Part shown: positions 20,572 through 29,786 of the stretch, piece by piece | Numbering within the stretch: the stretch's first letter is position 1 | Layout: each line of letters begins with the position of its first letter | Assembly: GCA_030491005.1 (NCBI GenBank) | Contig: JAKZMJ010000001.1 | Coordinates: forward strand, 62,001 to 126,000 | Reading direction: 5' to 3' | Source: Sulfurospirillum sp. | GTDB taxonomy: Bacteria > Campylobacterota > Campylobacteria > Campylobacterales > Arcobacteraceae | Length of the DNA stretch: 64,000 nt | The notes under the pieces: model-generated | Told to the model about the DNA's origin: nothing | Databases searched by the model: none | The model's input: only the letters and a program-made list of their open reading frames with translations | Position numbers and translations under genes: made by a program

Positions 20572-22068
20572 TAGAGCTACTTGCAAATTCAATCACAATC
20601 AAATATATAATTCTTAATAGTAACTATTTTAAGCTTTAAAAAAATAGTTATTATTTCTAACTTGCATAATTTACAATATATTTATCAAATTTATTAAAAA
20701 ATCACATTTTTTCTCCATTCCTTATGGTTAAATTGTAAAATTCAGTATTTTTATATAAATTTCTATCAATGGTCATGTAATAAGTTTTAAACTTTGATGT
20801 ATACAAATAGATAAAATTCCAAATGCTAAAACGCAAGCTACCTTATTTGCCCCTTGATAGTATATTTTATCACATCCAAAGTCATCTTTTAAGTATTTAT
20901 TTACTCGCTCTACCATACTTCTTTGCTTGTAGTGATGTTTATCTGATGCTTGAGTCAAATTTAAATATTCAAATTTTTCTTTTTCCTCTTTTGCTAAAGC
21001 TATTTTTTCTTTTAGCACTTTAGAGTTTTTAGGATTTATATCTATGATTGGTTTATGATTTAACTCTTCAGAATACTCTGCAATAATATCACTATCATAT
21101 CCAGCATCAAGTAAATCATGAAGATACATTACTCTTTTGCTAGTTTCATTTATAAGTGGAAGTGCTACAGAACTATCATGAACATTTGCACCACTATAAA
21201 ATGCAACTACTGGTATATCTCCATCAACAACACTAATATGAAGTTTACCACCTATCCAAACTTCTCTATTACCTTTTGAATTTTGTTTAATACCAACTCC
21301 ACATGATGTTGATACAAGTGATAACATATCATTAGTAGTTTTCATATCTTTTTGAAGTTCAAGAATCTTTGGTTTTATAGCTTCTCTTTTCTCACCTTTT
21401 TTAGGTCTTCCAACCTTATTTTTTGCTTTCTCTTTTTTCTCAACTTTTACAGGTTTTTCCCTAAGTGGTATTTTTGTAGCATCACTTGCATTATACATAA
21501 ATATAGTATCTGACAAATATTCTTCTATGAATTTTTGATGAGTTTTCTCAGCTATTTTCATATTACTAAGTTGTTCAAACACTCTACTAAATTTTGATTC
21601 ACTAGGAATATCTATTTTATATCTCCATCCACATAATACTCGCAATATTCTATCCCTATGCAGTCTATGAATTAAATCTCTTGTTGTTTGTATATTATAA
21701 ACTGATTTAGCAATAAATGCCCTTGCTATTTCTTCTCTATCTTTTGGAGTGTTTGTAATTGTTACAATTGTAACATGCTTTTCTATTTGTGCAAAATCTA
21801 ATATTTTTATTAATTTTTCTTCTTTAGTGCTTAGTGTTCCTAGTTGTTCTTTTATCTCAGGAAATAAACAATTTTCATGGTTTATAATCCTAAGCCACAT
21901 TTTTGAAAGATTTGAAGATAATTTTGGTATAATATTTTTCATAAGTTGAATCTCTTTTCTGTTAAATTTTAGGATATAAAATTATAACTTATTTGAAATT
22001 TGATTCAACTTTTTTTACAAATAAAAACCTAAATTATGAACTTATTTGCTAATTTGCAAGTGGCTCTA
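20572..22068 (-). mobile_element. IS-A copy 1, intact DDE insertion sequence
   Basis: The element is bounded by 18-bp inverted repeats, TAGAGC[T/C]ACTTGCAAATT, at 20572-20589 and 22051-22068. It is 1497 bp long and encodes one transposase. A second, broken copy with the same 5' end starts at 37309. The right end interrupts the small membrane-protein gene ending at 22049. No clean target duplication was found. Confidence 0.8.
20773..21942 (-). CDS. IS-A transposase (IS4/IS5-superfamily DDE)
   Basis: A 389-residue intact transposase. After a helical N-terminal region (ETHQ-like contacts in residues 70-140) comes a DDE core. DATKIPLREKPVKVEKKE gives the first Asp with a Lys-rich GRPKKGEKRE insert. 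HDLLDAGYDSDI gives the second acidic site and SMVERVNKYLKDDFG the Glu. PF01609-type folds share this arrangement, but I cannot assign the ISfinder group. The gene is nearly identical to the broken copy at 37435-39677, indicating recent transposition. Confidence 0.9.
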   Translation of the reverse strand: MKNIIPKLSSNLSKMWLRIINHENCLFPEIKEQLGTLSTKEEKLIKILDFAQIEKHVTIVTITNTPKDREEIARAFIAKSVYNIQTTRDLIHRLHRDRILRVLCGWRYKIDIPSESKFSRVFEQLSNMKIAEKTHQKFIEEYLSDTIFMYNASDATKIPLREKPVKVEKKEKAKNKVGRPKKGEKREAIKPKILELQKDMKTTNDMLSLVSTSCGVGIKQNSKGNREVWIGGKLHISVVDGDIPVVAFYSGANVHDSSVALPLINETSKRVMYLHDLLDAGYDSDIIAEYSEELNHKPIIDINPKNSKVLKEKIALAKEEKEKFEYLNLTQASDKHHYKQRSMVERVNKYLKDDFGCDKIYYQGANKVACVLAFGILSICIHQSLKLIT

Positions 22069-22423
22069 TAATCTTGATAATTTCTTCATTAGAAGAAATT
22101 TTACTATGTAAAGCATCATCATCAGATACAATATAAACAGTATTATCAAACTCAGTATTACTAGTTTGATATTCATTAGATATACCTATTTTTTTAAAAA
22201 AACGATCCGTGGAGCTTTCTCTTTTTAATGAATAATCATATCCTTCTATACCATCTATTCCAAGTATAACTTTAACAACTTTATATTTATTACTAATTAT
22301 GCTATATTTATATGATATACCATTGTGTGTTTTATGTATTCCATCCCAAGATGCATTCATTCGTTTATATATACCATACATTATAAAACCAAATAAAGGA
22401 ATAAATCCAAAAATAAACCACAT
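22049..22423 (-). pseudogene. Small membrane protein truncated by IS-A
   Basis: A 124-codon frame with one N-terminal membrane segment (FIFGFIPLFGFIMYGIY) and a soluble part I do not recognise. Its last codons, read as P-L-A-N-stop, lie inside the IS-A terminus (the repeat ends at 22068), so the natural C-terminus has been replaced. The start matches TTTAAAGGAAA upstream on the minus strand. It may still be expressed as a slightly altered protein if only a few residues were lost. Confidence 0.65.
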
Positions 22424-22716
22424 ATATAAATTTTCCTTTAATTATTGAACACTAACCGTCGTGCTAAGTTACAATGTTGAATAAGTATTAAGAAAGCAAA
22501 GCTTTCTAATTGCTTATATACAAAGAGTAAGAGCATATCGTTTAGCAATGTATTTAGATATTATACGGCAATAATGTCGTATAAGCAAGTGTAATTAATA
22601 TTATACAACATTATTTTAAATTAAAAGAAATACGTAAAGAATGACTAAAATATCATTCTTCTATCGTTAAGTTTTAGAAATAGAAATACATTTCTAAAAC
22701 ATTTATATTATTATAC
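22424..22716. other. Non-coding stretch with three palindromes
   Basis: 293 bp without a gene. It contains inverted repeats AAGAATGA at 22637-22644 with 22653-22660, and GTTTTAGAAAT at 22671-22681 with 22690-22700. A TTATACG...CGTATAA hairpin lies near 22559-22581. The two right-hand hairpins lie downstream of the glycine operon and may terminate it. Confidence 0.55.
22671..22700 (-). terminator. Candidate terminator of the glycine cleavage operon
   Basis: A perfect 11-bp stem, GTTTTAGAAAT at 22671-22681 and 22690-22700, with an 8-nt loop, 16 bp after the lpd stop on the minus strand. No strong T-tract follows, so this is tentative. Confidence 0.4.
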
Positions 22717-24081
22717 TTATTTCATACTTGCAGTATCAAGTATAGTTTCACTTAAAGTAGGATGAGCAAAAATCATATCTTCTAAATCTTTTAAGCAAAG
22801 ATTTGCATTTATAGCTATTAAAAATTGATGAATTAGCTCAGTTGCTTCATTTCCTATAATCGATGAACCTAATATAAGACCAGTTTCATTTTCATAAAGT
22901 ATTTTCACAAAACCACTATCATCACCTTTTATTTTTGCTTTTCCATTTACTTTAAAAAACAGTTTTTTAATTTTAAAATCAACTTTATCTTCTTTTAAAA
23001 CTTTTTCACTTTTTCCTATACTTGCAATTTGTGGAGTACAAAAAGTAACTGAAGGAAAAATAGCATCTGCTTTTAGTATTTCTTGCTCTAATATTATACG
23101 AACCAATCTTTTTGCTTCATAATAAGCTGTATGTGCTAAAGCAGGAGTATTTATAACATCACCAATAGCATATACATTTTTATTATTTGTACTTTGCAAA
23201 GAAGAATTTACATCTATAAAACCTCTAGTATTTGAGATATTTGCTTTTTCTAAATTTAAGTCATTTGTATTTGGACTTCGTCCTATAGAAATAAGTACTT
23301 TTTCATATGATTTATCGTGTATTTTTTTATTTATTTCCATACTAAGACTTACTTCATTTTCTTTGATGTCATAAGAGTTTACATTTGCATTTAAATATAT
23401 CTTGATACCTTGTTTTTCTAATTCTCTTTTTAATGTTCTTGCGATATCTTCATCTTCAATAGGTACTAACCTTGGAGTAAACTCAGCAATTTCAACTTTT
23501 GTTCCTAAAGATGAAAAGAAACTAGCAAACTCACAGCCAATAGCTCCACCACCTATTATTAATAAAGATTTAGGAATTTCATTTAAATTAAATACTTCTT
23601 TACTTGATAATATTTTATCTTCATGCAAATTCATTAAAGGGTGGTCTTTATGTTTTGAACCACTTGCTATTATTATCTTCTTTGCACTTATGATTTCTTC
23701 GTTTTCCCCGTGTATTTTAATACTTGTTTCATCTATAAAAGAAGCAGTTCCGTATTTGATATCTACTTTTGTTTTTTTAAGTTTCCCTAAGATTCCAGAT
23801 TTTAAATCTTGAATTAAACAAGAAGTATTTTTCTTTAAAGCGTTAATATCAAAAGAGTCTAAAGTAAAATTCACACCTGTAGTTTTAAAATAAGCACTTT
23901 TTTTAATATAACTAGCCGTTTCTAAAAAATTCTTAGCAGGTATACAACCTTCATTTAAACAAGTTCCACCAATACGACTTTCATCTTTATCAACAATACA
24001 AACGCTTTTTCCACTAGCTCCTAATAAAGTTGCTACTTCATAACCAGCAGGTCCAGCTCCTATTACAATAATATCATACAT
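22717..24081 (-). CDS. lpd: Dihydrolipoyl dehydrogenase (L protein)
   Basis: A 454-residue FAD disulphide oxidoreductase that re-oxidises dihydrolipoyl groups with NAD+. IIVIGAGPAGYEVATLLG binds FAD. GGTCLNEGCIPAKNFLE holds the redox CxxxxC pair. LLIIGGGAIGCEFASFF binds NAD, and AIGDVINTPALAHTAYYEA closes the FAD site. HPTLSETI near the C-terminus carries the catalytic His-Glu dyad. It is last in the gcv operon, 3 bp after lipA, so it serves as the L protein of glycine cleavage. Confidence 0.95.
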   Translation of the reverse strand: MYDIIVIGAGPAGYEVATLLGASGKSVCIVDKDESRIGGTCLNEGCIPAKNFLETASYIKKSAYFKTTGVNFTLDSFDINALKKNTSCLIQDLKSGILGKLKKTKVDIKYGTASFIDETSIKIHGENEEIISAKKIIIASGSKHKDHPLMNLHEDKILSSKEVFNLNEIPKSLLIIGGGAIGCEFASFFSSLGTKVEIAEFTPRLVPIEDEDIARTLKRELEKQGIKIYLNANVNSYDIKENEVSLSMEINKKIHDKSYEKVLISIGRSPNTNDLNLEKANISNTRGFIDVNSSLQSTNNKNVYAIGDVINTPALAHTAYYEAKRLVRIILEQEILKADAIFPSVTFCTPQIASIGKSEKVLKEDKVDFKIKKLFFKVNGKAKIKGDDSGFVKILYENETGLILGSSIIGNEATELIHQFLIAINANLCLKDLEDMIFAHPTLSETILDTASMK

Positions 24082-24084
24082 ATC

Positions 24085-24966
24085 CTAGTCCTTCTTCTTA
24101 TCTTTTTCTAAATACTCATGTGCCATATAAGAAGATCTTGCATATGGAGTACTATGAACAAATTCAAAACCCATATCAAGTGCAGTTCTTTTATATAAAG
24201 CAAACTGTGTAGGATTAACATATTCTACAACTTTTTCATACTCACCAGAAGGTGCTAAATACTGTCCAATACTAAGTAAAGTACAACCAACATCTAATAA
24301 ATCTTGAAACACTTCTACCATCTCTTCAAAAGTTTCACCAAGTCCTACCATTAACGCACTTTTGGTTTTGATTTTATCTCCACCTAAAAGTTTTAATTGT
24401 TTAAGAACTTCAATAGATCTTTTATATGTAGATGCTTTTCTTATTTTATAAAGCCTTGGTATTGTTTCTACATTATGTCCTATTACAACAGCACCTGAAT
24501 TAACAGCTGTTTGAATAGAACTTATTTTCCCCTTAAAATCAGGTATTAAAAGCTCGACTTGTGCATTAGGTACATTTTTTAAGATATCTTGTGTTACTTT
24601 ATAAAACTGATTTGAACCACCATCTTCTAAATCATCTCGTGCAGGAGATGTAATAACAATATATTTTAAACCAAGCTCGATTACCGATGTTCTTACTTGA
24701 TCAATTTCTTTTTGATTTACTTCAAAAGGTTTTCCAGTCATTACATTACAGTAAGTACACCGTCTAGTACAGATATTTCCTAAGATTAAAAATGTAGCAT
24801 TTTTATTTGCAAAACACTCAGAAATATTAGGACATTTTGCTTCTTGACAAATAGTATGAATTCCATTTGTGCTTAAAAGTTTTTCCATATCTCTTTGTGC
24901 TTTGAAAGATATTTTTTTTCTTAACCATTCTGGTTTACGTGCTATATTTTTTACTCTCATTGTCAT
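24085..24966 (-). CDS. lipA: Lipoyl synthase
   Basis: A 293-residue radical-SAM enzyme that inserts two sulphurs into protein-bound octanoyl groups. The auxiliary cluster motif CQEAKCPNISEC and the radical-SAM motif CTRRCTYC are intact, as is the C-terminal ARSSYMA that ligates the auxiliary cluster. Here it would lipoylate GcvH encoded upstream. Two in-frame Met codons lie at the start (M1 and M3), and either is possible. 62 bp separate it from gcvPB. Confidence 0.97.
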   Translation of the reverse strand: MTMRVKNIARKPEWLRKKISFKAQRDMEKLLSTNGIHTICQEAKCPNISECFANKNATFLILGNICTRRCTYCNVMTGKPFEVNQKEIDQVRTSVIELGLKYIVITSPARDDLEDGGSNQFYKVTQDILKNVPNAQVELLIPDFKGKISSIQTAVNSGAVVIGHNVETIPRLYKIRKASTYKRSIEVLKQLKLLGGDKIKTKSALMVGLGETFEEMVEVFQDLLDVGCTLLSIGQYLAPSGEYEKVVEYVNPTQFALYKRTALDMGFEFVHSTPYARSSYMAHEYLEKDKKKD

Positions 24967-25028
24967 CTTTGTATCCTTAAATTCTCTAAAATAGAATTAA
25001 ATTATATCTTAGAAGTATTTGTATTGCG

Positions 25029-26477
25029 TTAATGTTTAGATCTAATATTTAATTCTTTAATAGCTCTTGTATCATCAGGTCTACAAACTCCCCATGTTTT
25101 TGGATAATCTTGGAAAGCCTTAGGATTACTTTGTGCTAATTTAACAGCTTCAATCATACGATCACAAAATATATCTATTGTTTCTTTATTTTCTGTTTCA
25201 GTTGGTTCTATCATAATAGCTTCTTTAACAATCAAAGGAAAATACACTGTAGGTGCATGCATTCCAAAATCAATTAAATATTTTGCAATATCCATAGCTG
25301 TCACACCATTTTTAGCTAAAGTCTTAGCTGAGAGTACACACTCATGCATACATAAACCATCAAATGGAACATCAAAATATTCTCTTAATCTTACTCTTAT
25401 ATAGTTTGCATTTAACACAGCTTTTGTACTAGCATTTAACATACCATTTGCACCAAGAGTAACCATATATACAATAGCTCTTAAAGAAATACCATAATTA
25501 CCAAAAAATGGAGATATTTTACCAATACTATTCTCTGCTCCTTCTGTAAGTTCATATTTATTGTTTACTTTTTTAATTCCTAAATCAGGTAAAAAAGGTT
25601 TAAGTTTGTCATTTACTCCAACAGGTCCGCTTCCAGGACCTCCACCACCGTGAGGAGTTGCAAATGTTTTATGCACATTGATATGAATAACATCAAATCC
25701 TATATCACCAGGACGAGCTACTCCCATAATTGCATTCATATTAGCACCATCATAATACATCATGGCATCATAAGAATGAGCTAAGGCACATATATCTTTA
25801 ATCTTTTTATTATACATTCCTAAAGTATTTGGAACAGTTAACATAACAGCTGCTACTTCATCACTCATTTTTGCTTTAAATTCTTCATAATCCATAGCAC
25901 CGTTTGCATCAGATTTTATAGTAATAACTTCATATCCAACCATAGCAGCAGTTGCTGGGTTTGTTCCGTGTGAACTATCTGGAACAATAATATATTTTCT
26001 TTTATTACCTTTACTTTCATGATATTTTTCAATCATCATAATACCTAACATCTCACCATGAGCTCCTGCTTGTGGTGTAGTTGTAAAAGCACTCATACCT
26101 GTAACTTCACATAAAGTTTTTTCTAACATATCAATTGTTTCTAGTGTACCTTGAAAATCATCTATCATATTATTTGTAATTAAATGAGGATGAATATTTG
26201 TAAATCCTTCTAAAGCAGCTATTCTTTCAGTAATCTTTGGATTATACTTCATAGTACAAGAACCTAAAGGATAAAAGTTTTTATCTATTGACATATTTTT
26301 ATTTGATAGATTTGTAAAATGTCGTACTACATCAAACTCGCTTAATTGTGGTAATGCTGCTTTTTCTTTTCTTACTAGATTTTCATCTAAACTGCATTTT
26401 GGAACATCAAATGGTGGTAGTTTTATTCCCATTCTTCCTTCATGTGATTTATCAAAAATAGTTTCAGTTTTAATCAT
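25029..26477 (-). CDS. gcvPB: Glycine dehydrogenase (decarboxylating) subunit 2
   Basis: A 482-residue PLP subunit of the two-subunit P protein. INVHKTFATPHGGGGPG carries the PLP lysine and a glycine-rich turn. PLGSCTMKYNPK and SSHGTNPATAAM are conserved. With GcvPA it decarboxylates glycine and passes aminomethyl to lipoyl-GcvH. Its start overlaps the end of gcvPA by 4 bp, consistent with translational coupling and equal amounts of the two subunits. Confidence 0.97.
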   Translation of the reverse strand: MIKTETIFDKSHEGRMGIKLPPFDVPKCSLDENLVRKEKAALPQLSEFDVVRHFTNLSNKNMSIDKNFYPLGSCTMKYNPKITERIAALEGFTNIHPHLITNNMIDDFQGTLETIDMLEKTLCEVTGMSAFTTTPQAGAHGEMLGIMMIEKYHESKGNKRKYIIVPDSSHGTNPATAAMVGYEVITIKSDANGAMDYEEFKAKMSDEVAAVMLTVPNTLGMYNKKIKDICALAHSYDAMMYYDGANMNAIMGVARPGDIGFDVIHINVHKTFATPHGGGGPGSGPVGVNDKLKPFLPDLGIKKVNNKYELTEGAENSIGKISPFFGNYGISLRAIVYMVTLGANGMLNASTKAVLNANYIRVRLREYFDVPFDGLCMHECVLSAKTLAKNGVTAMDIAKYLIDFGMHAPTVYFPLIVKEAIMIEPTETENKETIDIFCDRMIEAVKLAQSNPKAFQDYPKTWGVCRPDDTRAIKELNIRSKH

Positions 26478-27805
26478 AATAGACCTCCAATAGCATTTAC
26501 TAGTTCATCTAATTCTTCTTTTGTTCTTTTTTCAGTAACACTTACTAAAATTTTATTTTCACAATTTTCATATAGTTTTGATAAATTTATTCCTGCATAT
26601 ATATCAAATAAATGCAATTTTGCCAATAATTTATCTGCACTAAGAGGAGTTTGTAAAATAAATTCATTAAATGTAGGTGAACTATTACAAACTTCAACAC
26701 CGTTTAGTTCTTCTAACTTAGTTTTTAAATATTGTGTTTTACTATGACAAAGATTTGACATATGAACTAAACCCTCACGACCAAGAAGTGATAAAAAAAT
26801 AGCCGATCTTAAAGCTAATAAGTTTTGATTTGAACAAATATTTGAAGTTGCTCTTTGTCTTCTTATATGTTGTTCTCTTGCTTGCATAGTTAATACAAAA
26901 AGTTCATTTCCATTTTTATCTAATGTTTTTCCTATAAGTCTTCCAGGAAGATTTCTAATGTCTTTTTGTCTTGTAGCAATAAATCCAAAAGTTGGACCCC
27001 CAAAGTTTAGATAATTACCTAAACACTGACCATCACCACAAACAATATCAACCCCTAAACTTCCAGGATCTTTTATCATACCAAGTGATATAGGATAAGC
27101 TGACATAACTGCTAAGGCTTTATTTTCATGTAGTTTTTCTACAATTGAAGTAAAATCTTGAATGCTTCCAAAAAAATTAGGATTTTGGAATAAATAAGCA
27201 GCAATACTATTATCTATTTTAGCTTCAACTTTTGAAAAGTTTGTTTTAAAATCTTCTATATCTATAACTTCTACATCTATATCTCTAAAAGATAAATATG
27301 TTTTTACAATTTTTATGTAGGTTTTATTTACTCCTGCATCTATTAAAATTTTATTTTTTCTTGTAATTCTAACGGCCATTAAAGCAGACTCAGCTAAGGC
27401 AGTCGCACCATCATACATAGAAGCATTTGAAGCATCCATTCCCGTTAATTCACAGATTAAACTTTGATACTCATATAAAGACTGCAATGTCCCTTGTGAA
27501 GCTTCTGCTTGATAGGGTGTATATGCTGTATAAAATTCACTTCGTCCAGCAAGTGCATCAACAGCAGATGGAACCACGTGATCATAATAACCACCACCTA
27601 AAAAAATGGTTTTATTACTTACATTTTTAGAAGATAGTTTTTTAAATTTAGCAAAAGTAGAAAATTCATCTAAACCATTTTCTAAATGTAAATTATCAAC
27701 TTTTAAATCATCTGGTACTGAAGAAAATAAATCTTTTTCGTTTTCTAATCCTATAACATCTAACATTTCTTTTATGTCAGATTTAGTATGAGCAGTATAT
27801 GGCAT
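26474..27805 (-). CDS. gcvPA: Glycine dehydrogenase (decarboxylating) subunit 1
   Basis: A 443-residue subunit of the split P protein. It begins MPYTAHTKSDIKEMLDVIG, typical of GcvPA. FLGGGYYDHVVPSAVD, AYTPYQAEASQGTLQ and NFGGPTFGFIA are family motifs. It has the fold of a PLP enzyme but no PLP lysine, which is supplied by GcvPB. gcvH lies 10 bp upstream and gcvPB overlaps downstream. Confidence 0.97.
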   Translation of the reverse strand: MPYTAHTKSDIKEMLDVIGLENEKDLFSSVPDDLKVDNLHLENGLDEFSTFAKFKKLSSKNVSNKTIFLGGGYYDHVVPSAVDALAGRSEFYTAYTPYQAEASQGTLQSLYEYQSLICELTGMDASNASMYDGATALAESALMAVRITRKNKILIDAGVNKTYIKIVKTYLSFRDIDVEVIDIEDFKTNFSKVEAKIDNSIAAYLFQNPNFFGSIQDFTSIVEKLHENKALAVMSAYPISLGMIKDPGSLGVDIVCGDGQCLGNYLNFGGPTFGFIATRQKDIRNLPGRLIGKTLDKNGNELFVLTMQAREQHIRRQRATSNICSNQNLLALRSAIFLSLLGREGLVHMSNLCHSKTQYLKTKLEELNGVEVCNSSPTFNEFILQTPLSADKLLAKLHLFDIYAGINLSKLYENCENKILVSVTEKRTKEELDELVNAIGGLL

Positions 27806-27815
27806 AAAAAACTCC

Positions 27816-28181
27816 TTATAAAGTATTTACATATTGAGCATAAGAATCGCCATCCATCAAGGAAGCTAATTCACTCTCATCATCTATTTTGATTTTAAAA
27901 ATCCAAATATTCTCAGCATTCTCGTTTAAAGACTCAGGAGAATCTAATAAATCTTCGTTAATTTCTACAATAGTTCCAGTTAAAGGAGTATATATATCTG
28001 AAGCTGCTTTTACTGATTCTATAAATGCTACGCTTCCACCAATACTAACAACTAAATCTACTTCTGGAAGTTCGATAAATGTAATATCACCTAATTGATC
28101 AATAGCATACTTTGAAATACCAACACTTGCAATTCCATCATTAACTTCAACCCATTCATGTTCTTCATTAAATTTTTTCAT
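27816..28181 (-). CDS. gcvH: Glycine cleavage system H protein
   Basis: A 121-residue lipoyl carrier. EEHEWVEVNDGIASVGISK opens the domain, and FIESVKAASDIYTPLTG presents the lysine that is lipoylated (near residue 62). The two flanking beta-sheets and Gly-rich turns are those of GcvH. It shuttles the aminomethyl intermediate between P, T and L proteins. It lies 17 bp after gcvT and 10 bp before gcvPA. Confidence 0.97.
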   Translation of the reverse strand: MKKFNEEHEWVEVNDGIASVGISKYAIDQLGDITFIELPEVDLVVSIGGSVAFIESVKAASDIYTPLTGTIVEINEDLLDSPESLNENAENIWIFKIKIDDESELASLMDGDSYAQYVNTL

Positions 28182-28198
28182 TCTTAAATCTCCTAATT

Positions 28199-29269
28199 TT
28201 ATTTTTTTATAAAAGGTAGTGTAGCAATATTTGCCTCAATTTTACCTCTTGCATCTCTTAATTCAAAAGAAAGTTCTTTATAAAAGTCTTTTATACTAAC
28301 CATAGCTAAACCAATTCCTACATTTAATATAGGTGAAAATGCAGCTGATGTTACGAAACCAACTTCTTTATCGTTTTGAAAAACTTTAAAGCCTTTTCTT
28401 GCAGACCTTCTTGAAGTTGTTTTAAAAGGAAGTAAAATTCTATTTAGACCTTCTTCTTTTTGTTTTAACAAAGCATCACGACCAATATAATCTCTTTTTA
28501 GATTTACAAACATTCCTAAGTTTGCTTCAAGTGGAGTTATATCTTCTGTTAAGTCATTGCCATACAGTGAATATCCCATTTCTAATCTTAAAGCATCTCT
28601 TGCACCAAGTCCTGCTGGTTTCACACCATCGCTTATTAAAGCATCCCATAATTGTACAGCAATATCAGATTTAACATATAATTCAAAACCTAACTCACCT
28701 GTATAACCAGTTCTACTTAATAAACAATATTGATCAAAAAGTTCAGTTTGAACGAATGAAAAGAATTTTAATTCATCTAAATTAATGTCAAAATATTTTT
28801 CTAATATTTTTTTAGCATTAGGACCTTGTACATCTAATTTTGTAAATTCTTCTGAACGATCTTCTAGTACACCTGAAGTAATTCTTGAATTAAATGTTTC
28901 AAAATCAATATTTGCTCTTGAAGCATTAACAACTATCATTAGCTCATCATTTGCTAATTTATAAATAATAAGGTCATCAATTACTCCACCATTTTCATTA
29001 AGTAAAAAGCCATACTTACATTTTCCAACAACTAAAGCTTCTATATCAATCGAAACAGCATTGTTCATACCACTTTGTAAAATATCACCTTTGAAAAAAA
29101 ATTCACCCATATGTGAAGTGTCAAATACGGCAACATCATTTCTACAATAAGAGTGTTCAGCTACAATTCCCTCAAATTGCATAGGCATATCCCAACCACA
29201 AAATCCAACATTTTTTGAATTTAACTCTTTTTGTCTATCATAAAGAGGTGTTTTTAATAATTCTTCCAT
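28199..29269 (-). CDS. gcvT: Aminomethyltransferase (glycine cleavage T protein)
   Basis: A 356-residue T protein that releases ammonia and forms 5,10-methylene-tetrahydrofolate from the H-protein intermediate. FCGWDMPMQFEGIVAEH and AVFDTSHMGEFFF with its catalytic Asp are conserved, as are RTGYTGELGFELY and GLGARDALRLEMGY. It is the first gene of the gcvT-gcvH-gcvPA-gcvPB-lipA-lpd operon. No glycine riboswitch fold is visible in the 97 bp upstream. Confidence 0.97.
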   Translation of the reverse strand: MEELLKTPLYDRQKELNSKNVGFCGWDMPMQFEGIVAEHSYCRNDVAVFDTSHMGEFFFKGDILQSGMNNAVSIDIEALVVGKCKYGFLLNENGGVIDDLIIYKLANDELMIVVNASRANIDFETFNSRITSGVLEDRSEEFTKLDVQGPNAKKILEKYFDINLDELKFFSFVQTELFDQYCLLSRTGYTGELGFELYVKSDIAVQLWDALISDGVKPAGLGARDALRLEMGYSLYGNDLTEDITPLEANLGMFVNLKRDYIGRDALLKQKEEGLNRILLPFKTTSRRSARKGFKVFQNDKEVGFVTSAAFSPILNVGIGLAMVSIKDFYKELSFELRDARGKIEANIATLPFIKK

Positions 29270-29366
29270 ATTAGTCCTTCTTATTTTAAATATATGTAAA
29301 ATTATAAAATATAAAAGAGGAATAAAAGTATCAAATAACTTGTAAGTTTTAGAATATTAAGAAGAT

Positions 29367-29777
29367 TTATATTAAAGTACAATGCTCAATTATATTTTCT
29401 AAGTTTTTAACAATAAATTTATTGGCAACTTTATTTATTTGTACATTTGGAGCAATGCAAAGGTATTCTTTATTCTTTTTATTAAGAATATAAGTAAACT
29501 TATAAACAAACTTAGTTGTAGAAGAAATATTCTTATTATTTAGTTTTTGACTTGATAATTTATAAATCTTAATTTTATTTACTTTTTCATAATTTGTTTT
29601 AAAAATTTTAGGTAAATCATCACTTTTATATTCATAATAAGCTAAAATACAAGCTAAAATAAAGATGCAAAAAAAAGCAAAAAGCCCAAATCTTTTCTTT
29701 TGTAATTCACTTGTTACTTTATACATAATAAAAGCCAAAATAATAAATACGATAATTGATAATATTATAATTTGCAA
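29367..29777 (-). CDS. Hypothetical membrane protein
   Basis: A 136-residue protein I do not recognise. Two hydrophobic segments (about residues 2-20 and 30-47) anchor it. The rest is Lys/Asn-rich and probably faces one side of the membrane. It lies 9 bp after the HD-domain gene on the same strand, so it is probably the last gene of the folD-lepB-rpiB unit. Confidence 0.65.
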   Translation of the reverse strand: MQIIILSIIVFIILAFIMYKVTSELQKKRFGLFAFFCIFILACILAYYEYKSDDLPKIFKTNYEKVNKIKIYKLSSQKLNNKNISSTTKFVYKFTYILNKKNKEYLCIAPNVQINKVANKFIVKNLENIIEHCTLI

Positions 29778-29786
29778 AATATTCCT

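Noticed and set aside
29270-29366. Glycine riboswitch before gcvT
   Set aside because: The interval is too short and AT-rich, and lacks the conserved aptamer core.
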